Shown here: positions 8,616-16,759 of the stretch, piece after piece
Position numbering within the stretch: position 1 is the stretch's first letter
How the letters are laid out: each line of letters starts with the position of its first letter
Source of the DNA: Flavobacteriales bacterium
GTDB lineage: Bacteria; Bacteroidota; Bacteroidia; Flavobacteriales_F; PHOS-HE28
Assembly (NCBI GenBank): GCA_023382455.1
Contig: JAHDVX010000014.1
Coordinates: forward strand, 28,690-92,689
Direction: 5' to 3'
Length of the DNA stretch: 64,000 bases
Made by a program: the position numbers and the translations under genes
The notes under the pieces: model-generated
Database searches by the model: none
What the model was told of the DNA's origin: nothing
The model's input: the letters and a program-made list of their open reading frames with translations, nothing else

Positions 8616-9385
8616 TCGAAGCGGAGGTGCTTCACCGAGCGGCCCTCGTTGATGATGTCCCGCAGGGAAGCGATGCCCACCTTCACATGGTTCTCGGCAA
8701 AGCTGCCGGTCACTTGCCGGTCGCTCTCCCCGGTCTTCACCCCTTCGGGGATCATGGGCTGGTCGCTCACCAACAGCAGTGCCCCGGTGGGTATCTCATT
8801 GTGGAAGCCGGTGATGAAGATGGTGGCCGTCTCCATGTCCACGGCCATACACCGGTCGCGGCGCAGCCGTTCCTTGAATTCCTCGTCATGCTCCCATACC
8901 CTGCGGTTGGTGGTGTATACCGTGCCGCTCCAGTAGTCCAGCTCCATGTCGCGGATCACGCCGCTCACCGCCCGGTGGATCATGAAGCTCGGTAGGGCCG
9001 GCACCTCCGGTGGGAAATAATCGTTGCTGGTGCCCTCGCCACGGATGGCCGCGATGGGCAGGATCAGGTCGCCCAGTTGGTTCTTTTTCTTCAGCCCGCC
9101 GCATTTGCCCAGGAACAGCACGGCCTTGGGCCCGATGGCGCTCAACAGGTCCATGACGGTGGCGGCCGTGGGGCTGCCCATGCCGAAGTTGATCATCACC
9201 ATGTCCTCCGCGATGGCCACCTGCATGGGCTTGCCCTGGCCATGCAGGGTGGCGCCCGTCTGTTGCGCGAACAAATCCAGGTAGTTGTCGAAGTTGGTGA
9301 GCAGCACGTACTTCCTGAAGTTATCCAAGGCCACCCCCGTGTAGCGGGGTAGCCAGTTCCTGACGATTTCCTCCTTGGTGTGCAC
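8612..9385 (-). CDS. amn: AMP nucleosidase
   Basis: 257 residues with a GTG start (9383-9385); no better start lies upstream in frame. The family splits AMP into adenine and ribose 5-phosphate or acts as a related purine phosphorylase. Signatures: VMINFGMGSPTAATVMDLLS, LFLGKCGGLKKKNQLGDLI, IRGEGTSNDYFPPEVPALP and AVDMETATIFITGF, where the Asp-Met-Glu holds the ribose. The short form without the long N-terminal domain of the E. coli enzyme is common in Bacteroidota. It is the first gene of an amn-holA pair with a four-base overlap and is divergent from the gene at 9411, leaving only 25 bp between the two starts. Confidence 0.9.
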   Translation of the reverse strand: MHTKEEIVRNWLPRYTGVALDNFRKYVLLTNFDNYLDLFAQQTGATLHGQGKPMQVAIAEDMVMINFGMGSPTAATVMDLLSAIGPKAVLFLGKCGGLKKKNQLGDLILPIAAIRGEGTSNDYFPPEVPALPSFMIHRAVSGVIRDMELDYWSGTVYTTNRRVWEHDEEFKERLRRDRCMAVDMETATIFITGFHNEIPTGALLLVSDQPMIPEGVKTGESDRQVTGSFAENHVKVGIASLRDIINEGRSVKHLRFE

Positions 9386-9410
9386 TTTTGTTCGGTCTTA
9401 AGTGGTGGTG

Positions 9411-9878
9411 ATGCAAGCCTTGAACCTGCCCGACCATGGTGTCAAAACTACGCAAGGCGAGGACGGCGGCCGCATCTTCGACCCCGTGCGCCGGGCATGG
9501 GTGGCCCTCACCCCGGAAGAGTGGGTGAGGCAGCATGTGCTCAACCATCTGGTGCACGACCTCGGATGCCCCTTGCCCCTGATCGCCGTGGAGAAGAAGC
9601 TGGTGATGAACGGGCTGACCCGCCGGGCGGACATCGTGGTGCACGACCGTACCGGAAGGCCCGTGCTCCTGGTGGAGTGCAAGGCGCCGGAGGTAAAACT
9701 GGAGCAGGCCGTCTTCGAACAGGCCGCGCGGTACAACACCGTGTACAGGGTACCATTGCTGTTGATCTCCAACGGAATGCAACACTATTGCTGCCGTGTG
9801 GCCCGGTCGGACGGCGCCTTCACCTTCCTGCCGGCGGTGCCGCCATACAGGGAGATGTGCAATGCCGCCCGGATGTAA
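9411..9878 (+). CDS. Stand-alone type I restriction HsdR N-terminal-like PD-(D/E)XK protein
   Basis: 155 residues from ATG 9411; a GTG at 9402 is an alternative. The sequence matches the HsdR N-terminal (HSDR_N_2) domain: Asp74 in RRADIVVHD, Glu89 and Lys91 in LLVECKAPE, then FEQAARYNTVYRVP with the Q-x-x-x-Y pattern. The nuclease core residues therefore look intact, but there is no helicase, specificity or methylase gene in the window. In Bacteroidota this small protein often sits next to holA, as here, so a housekeeping nucleic-acid role is more likely than restriction (inference). The short gap to the divergent amn suggests shared regulation. Confidence 0.8.
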   Translation: MQALNLPDHGVKTTQGEDGGRIFDPVRRAWVALTPEEWVRQHVLNHLVHDLGCPLPLIAVEKKLVMNGLTRRADIVVHDRTGRPVLLVECKAPEVKLEQAVFEQAARYNTVYRVPLLLISNGMQHYCCRVARSDGAFTFLPAVPPYREMCNAARM

Positions 9879-9889
9879 CTTAGACGCCA

Positions 9890-12472
9890 ATGAGGTCAAT
9901 CTTCACCCTTCTCTTGCTGGTTTTGGCATGGAGCGTTCCGGCCTTGGCCCAGGAAAATTCCAAGTTGGGTTTCCAGCTTCGGGCGTGGTTGGAACAGGCG
10001 CAGCCCGATGCACAAGTTGACCTGTTCCTCGCGGGCGATGCCGCCAAGGTGGCCGGTACCGTGCTCCGCATGGGTGGCCAAGTGAAGATGGTGGCGGGGG
10101 AGTGGGTGCAGGCCACGTTGCGGGCGGATGCCGTGAGGGCCTTGGACAGGGAAGAGACCGTGCGGTCGGTGGTGTTCAGCCTCTCACCGGGCAGAACGCT
10201 GAACGACAGCATGCGCGTGAAGGCCCATGTGAACGAGGCGCACGCCGGCCTGGCGCCGTTGCCCGCCGCCTACAAGGGGAACGGGGTGCTGGTGGGCATC
10301 ATCGACACCGGTATTGAGCTGAACCACCCCGATTTCCGCGACAGCCTGGGAAATACCCGCGTATTGCGCTATTGGGACCAGACGCTTCCCTACGATCCCT
10401 GGCTGACCCCTACCGGGTACGGCTACGGCCAGGCCTGGGACAGCACCGCCATCAATGCGGGCAATTGCCCCGCCGTGGACCAGCCTTCCCAATGGGGCCA
10501 TGGCACCACCGTGGCGGCCACGGCCGCGGCCAACAGCAACGGGAACGGCCACTGCGCGGGCGTGGCCCCCGAAGCGGACCTCATCATCGTTTCCAACAAC
10601 CTGCTCCACCCCAACTGGACCAGCTCGGTGGTGGATGCCGTGCGCTGGGTGGTGCAGCAAGCCGCGCAGCTGGACCGCCCCGTGTCCATCAACCTGAGCC
10701 TGGGCGATTATTACGGAAGCCATGATGGCCTGGACCCGGCCGCGCTGATGATCGACCAGATCCTCATGGAGGAGCCCGGCCGCTCATTGGCCTGTGCGGC
10801 GGGCAACAGCGGCAACCTGCCGGATTACCATCTGCATGCATCGCCGGGTGCGGACACCATCTTCACCTGGTTCACCTACAACCCCAACAGCATGCTGAAC
10901 ATCGGCGCGGTCTACTTCGACCTCTGGGCCGATACCGCCGACTTCAGCCAGGTGCAATACAGCGTGGGGGCCGATCGGGTGACCAACGGCTATTCCTTCC
11001 GTGGGCGCATCCCATTCCGCAGCATCCAGGGCACGTTGGGGCAGATCGTTACGGACACCTTGCGGTCCGTTGACGGGAATCGCCTCGGCGTGGTCTTCAC
11101 CCAGGCACAGTTGCGCGGCGGCCAGTACCACATGGAGGTCTACATCCCCCAACCCGATTCCTCCGGCCAGCTGCTCTACCGCTTCATCACCACCGGCCCG
11201 GGCACCTTCGATGTGTGGAGCCTCGACCTGTTCGGCACCTCGAAGATGGTCACGGCCGTGCCGGACAGCACCGCGTTCCCGGACATCGTGCACTATGTGG
11301 CGCCGGACAAGGAGCGGACCATCGTGGACAGCTGGGCCTGCTCCCCACAGGTGATCACCGTGGGCAACTACTACAACCAGCAGGACTACGTGGACATTTC
11401 GGGTACCGTGCGGAACCTGGGCGGTATGCCGGGTGCCATCAGCGCCACCAGCAGTGCCGGCCCCACCCGCACCGGCCTGGTAAAGCCGGACGTGGCCGCA
11501 CCCGGTGACGCCACCTTCGGGGCCGGCCCCTTGTGGCTGCTGCAAACCTTCCTCGGCGCCGATCCGGCCAAGCTGATCGACAGCCTGCACATGCGCGGCG
11601 GAGGCACCTCCATCGCCTCACCCGTGGTTACCGGCACCGCCGCCTTGCTGCTGGAGAAATGCCCGCGTGCATCCAATGCCTTCATCCGGGATGCCGTGAT
11701 TGCCGGCGCATTCGCGGACAGCCTTTCCGGGGCGGTGCCCAACGGCCGGTTCGGCCATGGAAAGGTCAATGCGTTCGCATCCTTGGTGAACACCAACGTG
11801 AACGTGCCGGTCACGGTGCCCGGCCCCTTGTGCGAAGGAGACAGCGTCCTGGTGTCCGGGCCGGATTTCATGTACCGCTATTGGTGGAGCAACGGGCAAA
11901 CCCAACGTGATGTGTGGACCGCCGGGAACGATACGCTGGTACTCACCGTGCAAACGCCGGACGGCTGCATGGGCACGAGCGACAGCCTGATGCTGGTGCC
12001 CGGCCCGCTGCCGGAGGCCTCCATTACCGTGGATGGCATGACGCTCACCAGCAGCCCCGCTGCAGCGTACCAATGGTTCCTGGAAGGCGTGGCCTTGGAA
12101 GACGAGGATGAACAGGAACTGGAGGTGGAGCTCAACGGCCATTACATGGTGCAGGTGACCGACAGCGCGGGTTGTTCGGCCTTCTCAGATACGGTGCACA
12201 TCCTGTCCGTGGGCGTGGATGGGCGGGGCATCGGGGCCCTGCAGGTATGGCCTGTGCCGGCCGGGGATCGGCTGCACATCAGCGGCCTGGAGGCCACCCC
12301 CGGCGCGGTGGAATACGGCATTTGGGATGCCGGTGGAAGGCAGGTGCTCACCGGGTCGGTCCCCCGGAAGGAGCCTGTGATCCCCGTGCACCGCCTGGCC
12401 GCGGGCTGCTATGTGCTGAAGCTGCACGCCGTGCCGGCCGGCGCGCACTTGCGCTTCATCAAGGGCCGCTGA
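9890..12472 (+). CDS. Subtilisin-like serine protease (S8) with T9SS sorting domain
   Basis: 860 residues. The signal peptide is residues 1-20, ending at VPALAQ. An inhibitor-like region precedes the peptidase domain. The catalytic triad is intact: Asp139 (VGIIDTGIELNHPDF), His204 (QWGHGTTVAATAA) and Ser574 (GGGTSIASPVVTG). The gap between His and Ser is long, with an inserted beta domain. After the protease come an Ig-like segment (LCEGDSVLVSG) and a C-terminal T9SS type A domain beginning at VWPVPAGDRLHISG and ending RFIKGR. It is therefore expected to be exported through T9SS and act at the cell surface or outside. It starts 11 bases after the HsdR-like gene. Confidence 0.92.
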   Translation: MRSIFTLLLLVLAWSVPALAQENSKLGFQLRAWLEQAQPDAQVDLFLAGDAAKVAGTVLRMGGQVKMVAGEWVQATLRADAVRALDREETVRSVVFSLSPGRTLNDSMRVKAHVNEAHAGLAPLPAAYKGNGVLVGIIDTGIELNHPDFRDSLGNTRVLRYWDQTLPYDPWLTPTGYGYGQAWDSTAINAGNCPAVDQPSQWGHGTTVAATAAANSNGNGHCAGVAPEADLIIVSNNLLHPNWTSSVVDAVRWVVQQAAQLDRPVSINLSLGDYYGSHDGLDPAALMIDQILMEEPGRSLACAAGNSGNLPDYHLHASPGADTIFTWFTYNPNSMLNIGAVYFDLWADTADFSQVQYSVGADRVTNGYSFRGRIPFRSIQGTLGQIVTDTLRSVDGNRLGVVFTQAQLRGGQYHMEVYIPQPDSSGQLLYRFITTGPGTFDVWSLDLFGTSKMVTAVPDSTAFPDIVHYVAPDKERTIVDSWACSPQVITVGNYYNQQDYVDISGTVRNLGGMPGAISATSSAGPTRTGLVKPDVAAPGDATFGAGPLWLLQTFLGADPAKLIDSLHMRGGGTSIASPVVTGTAALLLEKCPRASNAFIRDAVIAGAFADSLSGAVPNGRFGHGKVNAFASLVNTNVNVPVTVPGPLCEGDSVLVSGPDFMYRYWWSNGQTQRDVWTAGNDTLVLTVQTPDGCMGTSDSLMLVPGPLPEASITVDGMTLTSSPAAAYQWFLEGVALEDEDEQELEVELNGHYMVQVTDSAGCSAFSDTVHILSVGVDGRGIGALQVWPVPAGDRLHISGLEATPGAVEYGIWDAGGRQVLTGSVPRKEPVIPVHRLAAGCYVLKLHAVPAGAHLRFIKGR

Positions 12473-12476
12473 GCGT

Positions 12477-14126
12477 TCAGCGGCCTTGCGCCACTTCCTC
12501 CCCGTTGATGAAGGTGGCCACCACGCGGGCCTTGGGAAGCTGGTCCTCGCCCACGGTGAGCAGGTCGCGGTCCACCACGGTGAAGTCCGCCAGCTTGCCG
12601 GGCTCCAGGCTGCCGAGGTCCTTCTCGGTGAAGGTGGCCAAGGCGTTCCACATCGTCATGCCCCGCAAGGCTTCCTCGCGGCTCAAGGCATCCTGCATTT
12701 GGAAGCCTCCAGGCGGCAACCCTTGCGCATCCTTGCGGACCACGGCCGTGTAGAAGGTCTGCAAGGGATCGATGCCTTCCACGGGGAAGTCCGTGCCCAG
12801 GGCGATCATGCCGTTCTGCCGCATCAGGCGTTTCAGCGCGTAGGCGTTGGCCAGGCGCTCGGGCCCCAAGCGGTCCACCGCCCACCGCATGTCGCTGGTG
12901 GCGTGCGTGGGTTGCACGCTGGGGATGATGTTGTACCGTCCGAAGGCGCCGAAGTCCGCCGTGTCCACGCATTGCGCGTGCTCGATCCGCCAGCGCAGGT
13001 CGTTCGTGCCCCCGAGCACCTGCCCGTACACGCCCAGCAGCAGGCGGTCGGCGCTGTCGCCGATGCAGTGCGTGGCCATCTGGAAGCCGTGCGCCTTGCA
13101 CCATTCGGCCACCTTCACGAAATGCTCCTGGTCCGCCAATTGCAGGCCGTGGCCAGCGGCGGGGTCATCGCTGTACGGCTGCAGCAGCAGCGCCCCGCGC
13201 GAGCCCAAGGCCCCGTCCGCATAGCACTTCACGGCCCGTACGATCAGGCGTTCATCCCGCAAGGGCCGATCGAACTTGGCGAAGTTGAGGCTGTCGTCGG
13301 CGAGCATGGCATACACGCGGATCTTCAGCTCGCCCGCCGCCTGCATGCGTTGGATCAGGTCGATGGTGCCCGCGTCCAGGCCCGCGTCGCAGACCAGGGT
13401 GAGGCCGGCCTCCAGGCAATCACGCTGGGCCGCCAGTAGGGCTTTGCGCTTGGTGGCCTCGTCCGCATCGTCGAAGATCTTCTGGAACATGCCCACGGCA
13501 TTGTCCACCAACAGGCCGGTAAGCTTGCCGTCCTTCGTGCCCAGCAGGCCACCGGCCACCTTGCTTTCCGCGGTGAAGCCGGCGCTGTCCAAGGCCGCTT
13601 GGTTGGCGATGGCCGCATGGCCGTCCACGCGTTGCAGCAGCACCGGGCGGTCGGGGAAGAGCAGGTTCAGGCTGTCGTTGGTCGGCACCTGCCGGCCCGG
13701 CCAGAGATTCTGGTCCCAGCCACGCCCCAAGATCCAGCCCTTGCCCGGGTTGGCAGCCGCGAAGGCCTGCACGCGCTGCAGCACCTCACTCCAGTTGCTC
13801 GCCCCGGTGAGGTTCACCTTTTGCTTGTTCAGCCCGTAGCCCAGGAAGTGGCAGTGCCCGTCGATGAACCCGGGATAGACCGCCTTGAGCCCCGCATCAT
13901 AGGTGCGTTTCGCCTTGTAGCGGTTCAAGATCTCAAACTCCGCTCCCAGTTCCAGGATGCGGCCGTCCTTGATCGCCATGGCGGTGTGGACCGTGTTGTT
14001 GCCGTCCATGCTCATGATCCGGGCGTTGCGCACGATCAGGTCCGCCTCGCGGTTGCGGTACTCGAACTTGCAGCCGGTGAGCAAGGATGCGACGGTCACG
14101 GGCAGAAGGATGGTCCGGGTTTTCAT
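12477..14126 (-). CDS. YtcJ-type amidohydrolase lipoprotein
   Basis: 549 residues from ATG 14124-14126. The N terminus is a lipoprotein signal (ILLPVTVASLLTGC) with the lipobox Cys near residue 19. The metal-dependent hydrolase motifs of amidohydrolase family 3 are all visible: PGFIDGHCHFLGYG, FQMATHCIGDSADRL, LRWRIEHAQCVD and IALGTDFPVEGIDPL. The family removes N-formyl or N-acyl groups or acts on cyclic amides; the substrate cannot be read from sequence. Its ATG overlaps the stop of the upstream membrane-protein gene by four bases, so the two are one transcription unit. It converges with the protease gene, four bases apart. Confidence 0.88.
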   Translation of the reverse strand: MKTRTILLPVTVASLLTGCKFEYRNREADLIVRNARIMSMDGNNTVHTAMAIKDGRILELGAEFEILNRYKAKRTYDAGLKAVYPGFIDGHCHFLGYGLNKQKVNLTGASNWSEVLQRVQAFAAANPGKGWILGRGWDQNLWPGRQVPTNDSLNLLFPDRPVLLQRVDGHAAIANQAALDSAGFTAESKVAGGLLGTKDGKLTGLLVDNAVGMFQKIFDDADEATKRKALLAAQRDCLEAGLTLVCDAGLDAGTIDLIQRMQAAGELKIRVYAMLADDSLNFAKFDRPLRDERLIVRAVKCYADGALGSRGALLLQPYSDDPAAGHGLQLADQEHFVKVAEWCKAHGFQMATHCIGDSADRLLLGVYGQVLGGTNDLRWRIEHAQCVDTADFGAFGRYNIIPSVQPTHATSDMRWAVDRLGPERLANAYALKRLMRQNGMIALGTDFPVEGIDPLQTFYTAVVRKDAQGLPPGGFQMQDALSREEALRGMTMWNALATFTEKDLGSLEPGKLADFTVVDRDLLTVGEDQLPKARVVATFINGEEVAQGR

Positions 14127-15433
14127 CGGCGCGGGAAAGGAATCAGGCGTTTCAGTTTTTCGGGGTCGGCCACCAGCAGGAATGCCAGGGACCAGTATGG
14201 AAGGAACGGGATGCGGTAGCGCACCAGGGCCCCCACGATCGGCGTGGTCCAGCCGATGAGCAAGGCCAAGGCCAGGCAGAAGGACAGGCAGAACAGCAGC
14301 AGGGGAATGTCCACCCGGGCCTTGGGTCGGGCCCAGATCAAGGCCCATGGCACCAAGGCCAGCAGGACCAGGTTCTCCATTCCGGACAGCAAGCCGAAGA
14401 TCCCTTGGTCCCATACGCTGAACGGGGAGAGGAACGCGCTGGACAACGCTTGCGGAAGCTGCTCCATCATGCCGGCCAAACCGGGGGCCATGGGGGCCGT
14501 GGGGATGAAGCTTCCGGCATCCACGGAGGTGGCCACACCCACCATGTCCCGTTGCTTTTGGTGGATCAGGGCCACCACGTCCAGGTCCGGGCGCACCGAG
14601 GGCAGGGTGAGCACCACGGCCACCACGCCTACCGCAACCGCCACGTACTTCCATACCGCCCGGCGGCCTCCGGTACGGCGGCACCACCAAAGGGCGATCA
14701 TGCCCGGCAACAGACAGGCCAGGACATACGATTTCAGGCTGATCAAGGTCAATACGCCCACGGCCATGCAGGCCACATCCGCGGCTCGCCACGGGCCTTC
14801 CAGCCGTCGGAAGATGGACAGGACGAACAGCCCGAGGCCGAGGAAAAGCACGGCTTCCTTCAGGGGGGCGCTGCTCCAGAACAGCACGCTGGGCCATCCG
14901 AAGACACCCAGGGCCAAGGCGGGCCCCATGCCGGGCACGAACCCGATGAAGGCCTTGTACAGCGCCGTGAGCCCCACCAAGGACAGGAAAGCGGCGAACA
15001 CCGTGTGCACATGGAAGACGCCCAATGAGAATAGGCGGACCACCGCACTGAAGCGGATCATGGTGTGCGCATCGTTGTAGTACCCCGTGTCGTAGCGGCG
15101 GTACCAGTTGTTCATGCGCATGTAATACTGCTCATCGAAGCGGGGCGAATCGTTGCCGATGCCGGTGAGCATGCGCACAAAATCCTCCGGATGGGCCGGC
15201 AGGGCGCTGAACAGCACGTTGCCGTCATCGAAGTACTTGAAGATGTCCGCCGTGGAGCGGTCCGTGTAGTGGAAGGTGTATACGGCCCAAAGCGCGGTGC
15301 CCATCGCCACTTTCAGCAGGAACAACCCGCCGATCCATCGCCTGCGGAGCCCGGGCACGCCGAAGAAACGCCAGCGGGCGATGACATACAGGAACAGGGC
15401 GGCATAGCCGCCGGTGAGCAGGAGCCCCGCCAT
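14123..15433 (-). CDS. Multispanning membrane protein of unknown function
   Basis: 436 residues from ATG 15431-15433 (MAGLLLTGGYAALFLYVIAR); the 20-residue upstream extension is not hydrophobic. About ten transmembrane segments are visible, for example VHTVFAAFLSLVGLTALY, YVAVAVGVVAVVLTL and ALALLIGWTTPIVGALV. A soluble loop after the second helix contains DIFKYFDDGNVLFSA and RFDEQYYMRMNNWYRRYDTG. The layout recalls glycosyltransferase-39 or O-antigen-polymerase-like proteins, but no diagnostic motif was seen. It is the first gene of an overlapping pair with the amidohydrolase. Confidence 0.75.
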   Translation of the reverse strand: MAGLLLTGGYAALFLYVIARWRFFGVPGLRRRWIGGLFLLKVAMGTALWAVYTFHYTDRSTADIFKYFDDGNVLFSALPAHPEDFVRMLTGIGNDSPRFDEQYYMRMNNWYRRYDTGYYNDAHTMIRFSAVVRLFSLGVFHVHTVFAAFLSLVGLTALYKAFIGFVPGMGPALALGVFGWPSVLFWSSAPLKEAVLFLGLGLFVLSIFRRLEGPWRAADVACMAVGVLTLISLKSYVLACLLPGMIALWWCRRTGGRRAVWKYVAVAVGVVAVVLTLPSVRPDLDVVALIHQKQRDMVGVATSVDAGSFIPTAPMAPGLAGMMEQLPQALSSAFLSPFSVWDQGIFGLLSGMENLVLLALVPWALIWARPKARVDIPLLLFCLSFCLALALLIGWTTPIVGALVRYRIPFLPYWSLAFLLVADPEKLKRLIPFPRR

Positions 15434-15565
15434 GGTGGCCAAATGTAGCCGGGGCGGGGGAGCGCACCGGTCAAGGGGCCGGCCAAGCCGCATGTTCGTT
15501 GGCGGGGCGCGGAAAGTTCGTTCCGGTTCCCGTCCTTTGCGCTCCGATCACCAGCCCGTGTGCGC

Positions 15566-16399
15566 ATGACCCGTGAAGAGCTGATCCGCATCATCAAGAA
15601 GAAGCAAAGCCTGCTCTGTGTGGGTTTGGATACCGAGCCGGAGCGGCTGCCACAGCGGTTCCTGGGCCAGCATGACCCGGTGCGGGCCTTCAACCACGCC
15701 ATCATCAAGGCCACCCACCATGTGGCGGTGGCCTACAAGCTCAACCTCGCGTTCTATGAGGCCAACGGCAGCGATGGGTGGCGTGACCTGGAAAGCACCG
15801 TTGCCTACCTGCGCAGTGTGGGCGACTGCCTGATCATCGCCGATGCCAAGCGCGGCGACATCGGCAACACGGCCCGCAAATACGCCGAGGCCTTCTTCGA
15901 CCAACTGGATTTCGACGCCGTGACCGTGGCGCCCTACATGGGCGGCGACAGCATCACGCCCTTCCTGGGCCGGCCGGGCAAATGGGCCATCGTGCTGGCC
16001 GTCACCAGCAACGAGGGGGCCTTGGACTTCCAGTTCCTGCCGGTGGAGGATGGCAGCCAGCGGGTGTTTGAACGGGTGATGCAACGTGCCATGGACCTCG
16101 GCCGGCCGGACGAACTGATGTTCGTGGCCGGTGCCACGCGCCCCGAGTTGCTGGGCCAAGTGCGCACCCTCGCCCCGGACCATTTCCTGCTGGTGCCCGG
16201 CGTGGGCGCACAGGGCGGCGACCTCGAGGGCGTGCTCCGCGCGGGGCTCAATAGGGACGGCGGCCTGCTGATCAACAGCTCGCGCGGCATCCTTTACGCC
16301 GGAAAGGAGGAAGAAGCCGTGCCCAAGGCCCGCGAAGCCGCCGAAGCCCTGCAACGCGTAATGGCGAAGGCCCTGCGGGAGCGGGGGGTGGTGGGGTAG
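15566..16399 (+). CDS. pyrF: Orotidine 5'-phosphate decarboxylase, type 2
   Basis: 277 residues from ATG 15566; a GTG two codons earlier is possible. It makes UMP in the last step of pyrimidine synthesis. The catalytic K-D core reads IIADAKRGDIGNTARKYAEA; phosphate-binding parts are VAPYMGGDSITPFLG, LLVPGVGAQGGDLEGVL and NSSRGILYA. The longer length and the RGDIGNTA form mark the type 2 subfamily found in Bacteroidota and mycobacteria. It is divergent from the membrane-protein gene and monocistronic, followed by a repeat-bearing gap. Confidence 0.95.
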   Translation: MTREELIRIIKKKQSLLCVGLDTEPERLPQRFLGQHDPVRAFNHAIIKATHHVAVAYKLNLAFYEANGSDGWRDLESTVAYLRSVGDCLIIADAKRGDIGNTARKYAEAFFDQLDFDAVTVAPYMGGDSITPFLGRPGKWAIVLAVTSNEGALDFQFLPVEDGSQRVFERVMQRAMDLGRPDELMFVAGATRPELLGQVRTLAPDHFLLVPGVGAQGGDLEGVLRAGLNRDGGLLINSSRGILYAGKEEEAVPKAREAAEALQRVMAKALRERGVVG

Positions 16400-16514
16400 C
16401 TGGTGGTTGTCCGTTGTTGGTTGCTGGGGGGCGCCGATCCGGTGCCAAGCGCCCGAACAACCTGGGCTATCGGGTCTTATTCATGCGCCTGACGGCGCAT
16501 CTGATGAAATGCAT

Positions 16515-16639
16515 GGAACCACAGATGTACGCGGATGGACACGGATAAAGGCCGATGGTATGCCTAGCCTCCTGTGACATGGGCTAAACGTTCAAAGGGA
16601 AGGTCCCATCCGTGTCCATCCGTGTGAATTCGTGGTTCC
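16515..16639. repeat. Imperfect 32-bp inverted repeat element (MITE-like)
   Basis: Left arm 16515-16546 begins GGAACCACAGATGTAC and ends GGATGGACACGGAT. Right arm 16608-16639 is its near reverse complement, differing at seven central positions. The 61-base centre has no ORF. Inverted repeats built from similar 'ccacagat ... cggatggacacggat' words are common as dispersed intergenic repeats in environmental bacterial genomes (recollection, not searched). No transposase is nearby. Confidence 0.6.
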
Positions 16640-16642
16640 CGT

Positions 16643-16679
16643 TCAGGTCTCACACGCCCTTTGGGCGTGTGAGACCTGA
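16643..16679. repeat. 17-bp perfect hairpin with 3-nt loop
   Basis: Bases 16643-16659 pair exactly with 16663-16679 around a TTT loop. It follows the inverted repeat at 16515-16639 by three bases and precedes a CAAC-rich low-complexity tract (16685-16727). It lies between pyrF and the DUF2851 gene. No T-run follows, so it may be part of the repeat element instead of a terminator. Confidence 0.6.
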
Positions 16680-16759
16680 TGATCCTGCCAAACAACCAAC
16701 AACCAACAACCAGCAACCAACAACTATCTTGTCCAGGTCGGGTTGGCAAAATTCCCGTC

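Noticed and set aside
9411..9878. Remnant of a type I restriction system
   Set aside because: No hsdM, hsdS or helicase sequence is present, and the short protein appears complete and is a common neighbour of holA in Bacteroidota.
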